Of a stretch of 26,387 nt of DNA, positions 20,879-26,387 are shown piece after piece (the first letter of the stretch is position 1; each line of letters opens with the position of its first letter). The notes beneath the pieces are model-generated. The model searched no databases, was not told the origin of the DNA, and saw only the letters and a program-made list of their open reading frames with translations. The stretch spans positions 1 to 26,387 of the forward strand of contig JAMQCK010000357.1 in the NCBI GenBank assembly GCA_024196135.1, given 5' to 3'. Source of the DNA: Pleurotus ostreatus/Saccharomyces cerevisiae fusant. Lineage: Eukaryota; Opisthokonta. Position numbers and translations under genes: made by a program.

Positions 20879-23531
20879 TTACATCCCCATGTCAGCTTCG
20901 TCAACATCGTCATGCCAATCCGCTCCGCCCGAGTAGGACGCTTCTGGTCCTGGCGAGTACGAATGACCCCCAGTGTCTCCCTGCTCCGCAGGCTGAGAAG
21001 CCTGGTCGGGCGCCGGTGTAGCACCCTTCGAGGTAGCGGCAGACGCTGATGACTGCGTGGCAGTCGGCGCGGATGCGCCATGCCAGACAATAGTAACGTG
21101 GCCCAAAGATGGGACATCGTTGCCTTTGGCGAGCGCCTGAGGGGGTATCAGTATGCTATTCTCAGTCCACAGTGTCAAGGACGAACCTGCTCAGCAGCAG
21201 CTCGCGACTTGAAGCCAACGACCACGTCACCATCGTCCGTCGTCTCGACCGTGTCGAGCTGGCCAGTAGACTGCATACACATGATTATAATGTACGGCGA
21301 CAGACTTGAATTACTCACCTGGTACCAGTTCTTGGCGTGCTCCAGCGCATCCGCGCCAACACCCTTCAGCACCAGCTTCTTCGGACGGTTGTCCAGCTTC
21401 ATGCTCCCAGGCGCGCCGCCACGGAAGAACGTCCCGCGTCCCCTACCACGTCCCCGCCCGCGGTACCCACCGCGATAGGTAGGCGCAGGCGCCGACAGCG
21501 GGGCGTCTGGGTTGATGCCCAAGCTCGCCGCCTCCGACCGCAGACGCTCGAGCTTCGCCTTCAGTGTCTCCGCCGTCTCGCCGTCGCCGCTGCCCTCTTT
21601 GACCCCCTCCATCTCATCGCCGCCAGCATGATGGAGCTCGAGCTCCTTATCGAGTCGGTCACGTTCCTGCTTTTCGCGGTCATCGTCCGGCGTCGCGGCG
21701 GGCTTCTTCATCTCCTCGCCCAGGGTGCGAAGTCGCGCCATGAGCTCTTTCTTCTCCTCCGTCGTCGTGCCAGGCGCGGTAAGCTTGCCCATGAGCTCCT
21801 TCTGCTCGGCAATCTGCTTCTCGAGCAGAGCTTGGCGAGCCGCGAGCGCTGCAGCTGCGCCTGTTGGCTTCTTCGCAGGCGCCGCAGCCGGTTGAGGCTT
21901 CGTAGCCTCATCAGGCGTCGCCTTCACGTCCTCCATTTCGTTGACGCGCGCTACCTGGTCCGCGCTCTTTTCCAGAGCTTGCAGACCACGCTGGCCATGC
22001 CCCTCCATAGGCCGATGCCAGAACACGCGTACGAAGCGGTTCCCGAAGATGGCATCCTCGCATTTCCATGCCTTCTGCGCCTCCGGGACCTCGGCGAAAG
22101 ACACCAAAGCCTTCCCATTGCCGACTCGCCGTGAGTTGGGGTCAATCGCAACGTGCGTGACGGTGCCAAACCGAGCAAACCACGTCGTGATCGCATCCAC
22201 TGAAAGATGCTCCATGGGTATCTTCTCCACGACAAGTGTTTTCGTGCTCCCGCGAGGAGGGCGCAGAGCAGCTGTGTGCTCGGCGGCAGAGTTGGCGCCC
22301 TTCTTGGTCGCACCGCTCCCTCGCTTGCCGCGCTTCGGCCTCCCGTCGTTCGCAGACTCGTCCATCGAGCCCCCGCCGTTGCCATTTTGCTGCGCCGCTT
22401 GCTGCATCTGCTTTTGCTGGGGCGTCAGGTCTTGAATGACAGGAAGTTCGCCAGAGGAGTTTAGGATGCGCTGGTTTGGTTGTTCGCGGCGAAGGTAGGG
22501 AGCACGGCCGTTGTTGCCGCCATTCCGGAGAGCAGCCGGGGCGGTCGGCACGCGCATGTCGAGGGCAGGATCGTTCGGGTCGTATGGAGCATTATCGCCA
22601 GTGAAGCCGGCGGCGTTCATCATCATAGGCATGAACCCATTGCCGGCGGCGCCCATCGGGAAGCCCATGGCCATTCCCGGGACGAAGGCTTCGTTTCCGT
22701 GGCTGTACTTGCACATGTCCCCTCTTGAGCAGTAGCCATGGTCTGATGCCAGTCAGTCCCGTGTGCGGAAAAAATATCAAGTACAACTCACTGTGGTAAT
22801 CCCTGCAAAGCCCTCTCCTCGCGGCGTCCGGCGGCTGGTAGCTCACACGGCCCTGCTGCATCTGCGCCTGCATCATCGGGTTCATTCCCATCCCTCCGTT
22901 CATGTTCATGCCCATGGGCCCGCCAGCGCCGTTCATGGGCTGATTGCTTGGTCCTGCCCAGTTGCCCCGACCGTTCCGTTGGTCATAAGCGCCGCTTCCA
23001 GCGTCACGATCGCGGTAGCGTGCAGCCTCGTGAGATAATCGCGGGCCCTTCGGGGGATGTGCGCGGCCGTCGACGTCGTCCAGGTCGCGCTTCCTGCGAT
23101 TGCGATTGGGTCCGTCTGGGATGGAGGGGGCCAGCGCATCGAGAGGAATGGGGATCCCTGCATCTCCAGGACCCTGCGCATCGTAGGGGAGGTAGGATTT
23201 GGAGCGGAGCACGCCGAAGAGGGAGTCGATGAAGCGAGAGCACTCTGTGTCGTGGCGTCAGCCGATGCTCCTCTGTACATGGTCCTGCGACGCACCTTTT
23301 TCCAGGAACTCTTCCAGCTGCACGGTCAACTCCTTCCGCAAATCGCTCTCAGGGCCATTGTGCTTCAACAACGCCAAGATATACTCCGCCAGGGCACCTG
23401 GCTCAGCATCGCAACTATGACAGCTCATTAGCTTCACTTCCATCAGTCAGCCGCAGGACCACGCACATTGGCTCAAGCGTCCGGACAAGCCATGGTTTCA
23501 ATTGCTTTGCGGTGGAGGGGTCGTACAACAT
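20879..23531 (-). CDS. RBM26/RBM27-like RNA-binding protein (PWI-like, CCCH finger, two RRMs)
   Basis: Six exons, 23467-23531, 23296-23414, 22792-23244, 21319-22742, 21187-21270 and 20879-21136, join to 800 residues. The N-terminal 75 residues form the PWI-like domain (LKPWLVRTLEPICDAEPGAL, QLEEFLEKECSRFIDSLF). A CCCH zinc finger follows with C208, C217, C223 and H227 in exact C-x8-C-x5-C-x3-H spacing. An RRM lies at about 379-457 (KTLVVEKIPMEHLS, GKALVSFAEV, FVRVFWHRP). After it come a charged coiled coil, an RGG-type stretch (YRGGYRGRGRGRGRG) and a second, C-terminal RRM-like part (KKLVLKGVG, GDVVVGFKSRAAAEQA). In animals these proteins link nuclear poly(A) RNA to exosome-mediated decay. 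The tail ends in an acidic Asp-rich segment. A nuclear role in RNA turnover is inferred from the shared domain order. Confidence 0.92.
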
Positions 23532-23770
23532 GAGTGTACGTGAAGGGGCGTTGTGGGGGGTCGGCGGATGAGCAGTACGGACGGGAGAATGAGAGCGGCA
23601 CGAAATCCCAGTCCAGCGGTCGACGATGAGGTCAAAAAGCAACAAACGCGTTGACATTTCCGGAAGTTGATTCGCACATGGCGCCGGCAAACCCCGGCAA
23701 GCAGCCGTGACCAGTTGAACTTCAATCTGAGCTCTGACTTTATGGCCTCTGGACTACCATACTAACGCAT

Positions 23771-25063
23771 TTATATATCCAGAACACTCTTCATTGCCTG
23801 CCATACAGACAGAGATATACTGTTCATCGGGACCTGCTTCACCAGCCCAATACCCAGCCCCGCGTAATATCCTCGCCAACCGCCCGTCCTCCAGATCTTT
23901 TGCACCGTGCTCTTGAACGCGTACTGGTCCTTCATGGGTTGCACACCTGCAGCCGCCAGCCAATACCCACTCGCCTGCTGCATCCGTCGGATCACTTCCA
24001 AAGGATAGGTCACGACCTGCGCGGTCGTCCCAGCAATAGCGCCGATAGCCAGGTGTATCTTGTGCTGGTTCTGAGCGCGGAATTCTGGCGATAATTTGTC
24101 CCGCGCCCACGCATTCATGGTCTCCCAGACTAGGAAAATGCCGCCCCTATAAGGGACGGTGCCGATAGCCGTGACCATGAAGCCGCGGTAGAAGTGAAGG
24201 ATGGTGCCGCGAGAAGAGACAGGATTCAGTGAGGCCTCGTACGAGTAGATGGAGCGGAGAACGGCACGTAGGTCGGGCTTGACGGTAGGGTCTGCTTCCA
24301 TGGCCATTCGGACGCGAATGAGCTCGAAGGGGTATGTGATGGGTAATACGGACACGCCTGAATACGGGTTAGCGAACGTGTTGTGCCTATAATCGCCCGA
24401 CAAGAGGGAGCGCAAACGTAGATGTTCGAGAATGGTGAGGCCTATGGAACAGGAGGGAATGGTCCAACGGGAGATGGATGATCGGGATGTTTGGACGGGC
24501 GCTAAAGCTTACGCACCGGCTACAGCGCCAACAAGCGTCCTCCTAAACGGTGTCTCCAGTTCACGCGTAGGCATAACGACCTTGGGAAGCACCAATCAGT
24601 CAGCACAATCGTAGACCGTCGGGCAAGCGGTACGCACCTTCTTCGCGCCTTCATACAGGGTATAACCCACCGCTGCATGCGGCACAGCTCTTGCGAGCGT
24701 CAATGAATGCCCTCTATAAAGGCCGGAGACGCCCTGCGTTCGCAGTATATGCCTTAAAGAGAGCCATACTCCCTGCCAATTGCCTAGATGATCCGGGCGT
24801 CAGCAATACGGTCCCTCCGCGGCGCGAAGCCCTTCTACGCACCGGAATAAGCAATGAACTCTTTATGATGCGTCTGGAAGAGGATCTTGATGCGCTCTAG
24901 GGGCGCAACCGCCGTCTTGGCCTAGCAAGGGCACGAAGACGATCAGCTACACAGTACGGAATGCGGGACAAGTGCGAGCACGCACAGCGCCGCCAGCAAC
25001 ACCGCCTGCGATGACCGAACGGATCACATAGTCCACTGAGTTCCTCGAGGAGTCGGAGGGCAT
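23771..25063 (-). CDS. LEU5: Mitochondrial carrier, Leu5/SLC25A42 type (coenzyme A transport)
   Basis: Five exons, 24986-25063, 24843-24921, 24638-24783, 24517-24580 and 23771-24357, join to 317 residues, the normal size of the family. Three carrier repeats are present with the motifs PLERIK (33-38), PFELIR (132-137) and PLEVIRR (about 241). Each is preceded by GxAG eight residues before the proline. The sequences LFQTHHKEF, GLYRGHSLTLARAVPHAAVGY and FYRGFMVTAIGTVPYRGG point to the CoA/Leu5 subgroup of the inner mitochondrial membrane. The substrate is inferred from this resemblance; Graves-disease-type or adenine-nucleotide carriers are close alternatives. The fourth intron is long (159 nt). 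The frame is intact. Confidence 0.88.
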
Positions 25064-25537
25064 GTCGGAAGGGAGCAGTAGTACCCAGATCGAGCTTAGA
25101 GTTGACTGGGGTGCATGGCCGGGAAGGACAACCTCAACGTTCGGAACAAGTCGTCGATTGCATGACGCCGGGGCACATCATCATCATTGCAGCGTCGCTG
25201 GGGCGGAGACTCATATGCGCCTCCCTTATGGCGCATTGCGCGGTCCTATATGGCGGGCTTACAGTGGCGACAGAAAGATATCTGCTTCAGAGCTTCATTG
25301 GACTTTAATGGGCAGAGTTGCGCGGTGATCTTGACATGAGGTTTGCGGACGACTTCGAGGCGGTCTCATGCCATACTTCGACTCCTTTGACAACGTTCAG
25401 GCAAGCTGGTGCAAAGGTCCCATGTAACCGGACTACAATACATTCATTGGGTTTAACGACCTTTTCTTCAGGCTACAGCTACAGTCCCATTTCCGAGTTC
25501 GTGGGGTGGAAACATGATGATGGCGAGCGCGAGCGCT
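25064..25537. other. Intergenic region: promoter of the carrier gene and 3' flank of the metallothionein
   Basis: This 474-base gap between two minus-strand genes shows no TATA box close to the carrier start and no coding frame with splice support. The plus-strand frames at 25062-25587 have no recognisable content. Confidence 0.5.
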
Positions 25538-25759
25538 TTACTTGCTGCTGCCGCACTGGCACTGGCCCTGAGCGCAGGAGCACCTAAAAGACCAGTCAGT
25601 ATTCTCAGAACGCAAGAGGACAACAAGCAACGCACTTGTCGCCGCACGAGCAAGTCGAGTTGCCGCAGGCCTGGTTCTTGGGGATCTCAGTCTGCAAGGC
25701 CTTGTCAGTATCTACGTCCAGAACTAGAGGAAGCAAGGCAGAAAACGCACGGAGTACAT
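25538..25759 (-). CDS. Metallothionein, 36 residues, three exons
   Basis: Exons 25751-25759 (9 nt), 25636-25691 and 25538-25583 join to a complete 36-residue protein. Seven cysteines (C12, C17, C19, C23, C25, C30, C32) follow the pattern C-x4-C-x-C-x3-C-x-C-x4-C-x-C, with no aromatic residue in the cysteine part, as in fungal metallothioneins that bind Cu(I) or Zn(II) in the cytosol. CGNSTCSCGDKC is a typical core. Both introns (59 and 52 nt) have GTGCGT donors, a perfect TACTGAC branch point and TTGCAG or TTTTAG acceptors, and phases fit exactly. A TATATAAG element lies about 60 bases upstream. The first exon codes for only Met-Tyr-Ser, so the N-terminus is the least certain part. Metal specificity cannot be read from the sequence. 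Confidence 0.85.
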
Positions 25760-26387
25760 GTTGAATTCGACTTCGTGGATGAAAGACGTGGTTGAGGCTG
25801 GCCAGAACCTCGTGCGGCCTTATATACGCCAGCCCGCCGGATGATCTCATCGATTGCCGGCAGGCCCCTATCTTGAGGGCAGATGGAGAGATTGCACATC
25901 GCCTTGCCGCACGGGTGTACCCATTGTGCTCTCGAGTCTCGATAGGCACGGAGTCCTGGACGGCAACGTTGGTGTGTATCTGCAGCGGCAACAGAATGCG
26001 GTTGGTCTTGCGACGCAGCGAAAGGAGGGGGGATGGGTGAATTCACTCGAAAGCGTGAATTGACTGAGAAGTAGGCAGCGGCAAACCGTCTGCCGTTAGT
26101 GGACCGCTAGCTCTCAGACGGAGCTATACGTGACGAGGAGAGAATTGGTCAGAGCTGGCATCGCGCTACGTTCAATTGAACGAGCCAAATCCCCAAGGGA
26201 AATTGGGGTCGGAGCCGGGAATGGAGGCGGCATGCCACGTCTTCCACTGAGCTGGAAACTCCCATGACGCCGACCACATGTTACGCTGCTCGTAACGGTG
26301 TCCTGGAGTCCACGTCGAAGCCCGACGTAGGCGCACGAAACTTCCCAAAGGGCGTTCACCGAGCCAGCACCCATCGCGGTGCCACAC
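25760..26387. other. Metallothionein promoter and unassigned DNA to the window end
   Basis: The first 100 bases hold the TATA element of the metallothionein gene. Beyond this, open frames on both strands (for example 26114-26374 minus) carry no recognisable domain. A neighbouring gene outside the window may begin or end here. Confidence 0.5.
25818..25826 (-). promoter_or_regulatory. TATA box of the metallothionein gene
   Basis: TATATAAGG read on the minus strand, about 60 bases upstream of the ATG at 25759. A strong TATA box is common in stress-inducible small genes such as metallothioneins. No clear copper- or metal-response element was identified. Confidence 0.6.

Noticed and set aside
24418..24441. 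A 24-nt micro-exon within the long fourth intron of the mitochondrial carrier
   Set aside because: It has acceptable splice sites and keeps the frame, but it would insert eight residues between GAVAG and the PFELIR motif. Direct joining gives exactly eight residues from GxAG to the proline, the same as in the other two carrier repeats.
25514..25795. Plus-strand open frame of 93 codons beginning MMMASASALL
   Set aside because: It looks like a signal peptide followed by charged residues, but it is the complement of the metallothionein exons and introns, which have much better support.

Overview
The window is a stretch of basidiomycete nuclear DNA, most likely from an Agaricomycete. The evidence is dense short introns (mostly 48-60 nt, GT-AG, often with CTGAC-like branch points), a GC-rich coding bias, and protein families typical of mushroom-forming fungi, including a DUF6534-type seven-helix membrane protein, a PXA-only protein and a small copper/zinc-type metallothionein. 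No rRNA, tRNA, transposon or CRISPR array was recognised. Exon boundaries were worked out by hand from reading frame, splice signals and family motifs.

Layout. 264-2002 (+): amino-acid permease resembling high-affinity methionine permeases. 2551-4360 (-): mannose-1-phosphate guanylyltransferase of the bacterial ManC type with a fungal N-terminal extension. 4851-6767 (-): DUF6534-type membrane protein in 18 small exons. 6768-9013: a poorly resolved 2.2 kb stretch with possible small spliced ORFs. 9014-10913 (-): mitochondrial branched-chain aminotransferase, preceded by four Gcn4-type TGACTC cores. 11379-12918 (-): mitochondrially targeted trypsin-like serine protease, divergent from 13055-14759 (+), a PXA-domain protein. 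15228-16367 (+): serine/proline-rich single-pass membrane protein. 17619-19506 (-): unknown acidic protein with possible alternative 3' exons down to about 16787. 20879-23531 (-): RBM26/27-like RNA-binding protein (PWI-like, CCCH finger, two RRMs). 23771-25063 (-): mitochondrial carrier of the Leu5/SLC25A42 type. 25538-25759 (-): a 36-residue metallothionein in three exons, too fragmented to show as an open reading frame.

How it fits together. This is ordinary fungal housekeeping DNA, not a co-regulated cluster. The amino-acid theme (permease, branched-chain aminotransferase with Gcn4-like sites) and the mitochondrial theme (aminotransferase, protease, CoA-type carrier) recur, but the genes do not form one pathway. 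The least expected items are the bacterial-type ManC, the hidden metallothionein, the micro-exons of the DUF6534 gene, and the possible alternative C-terminus of the acidic protein.
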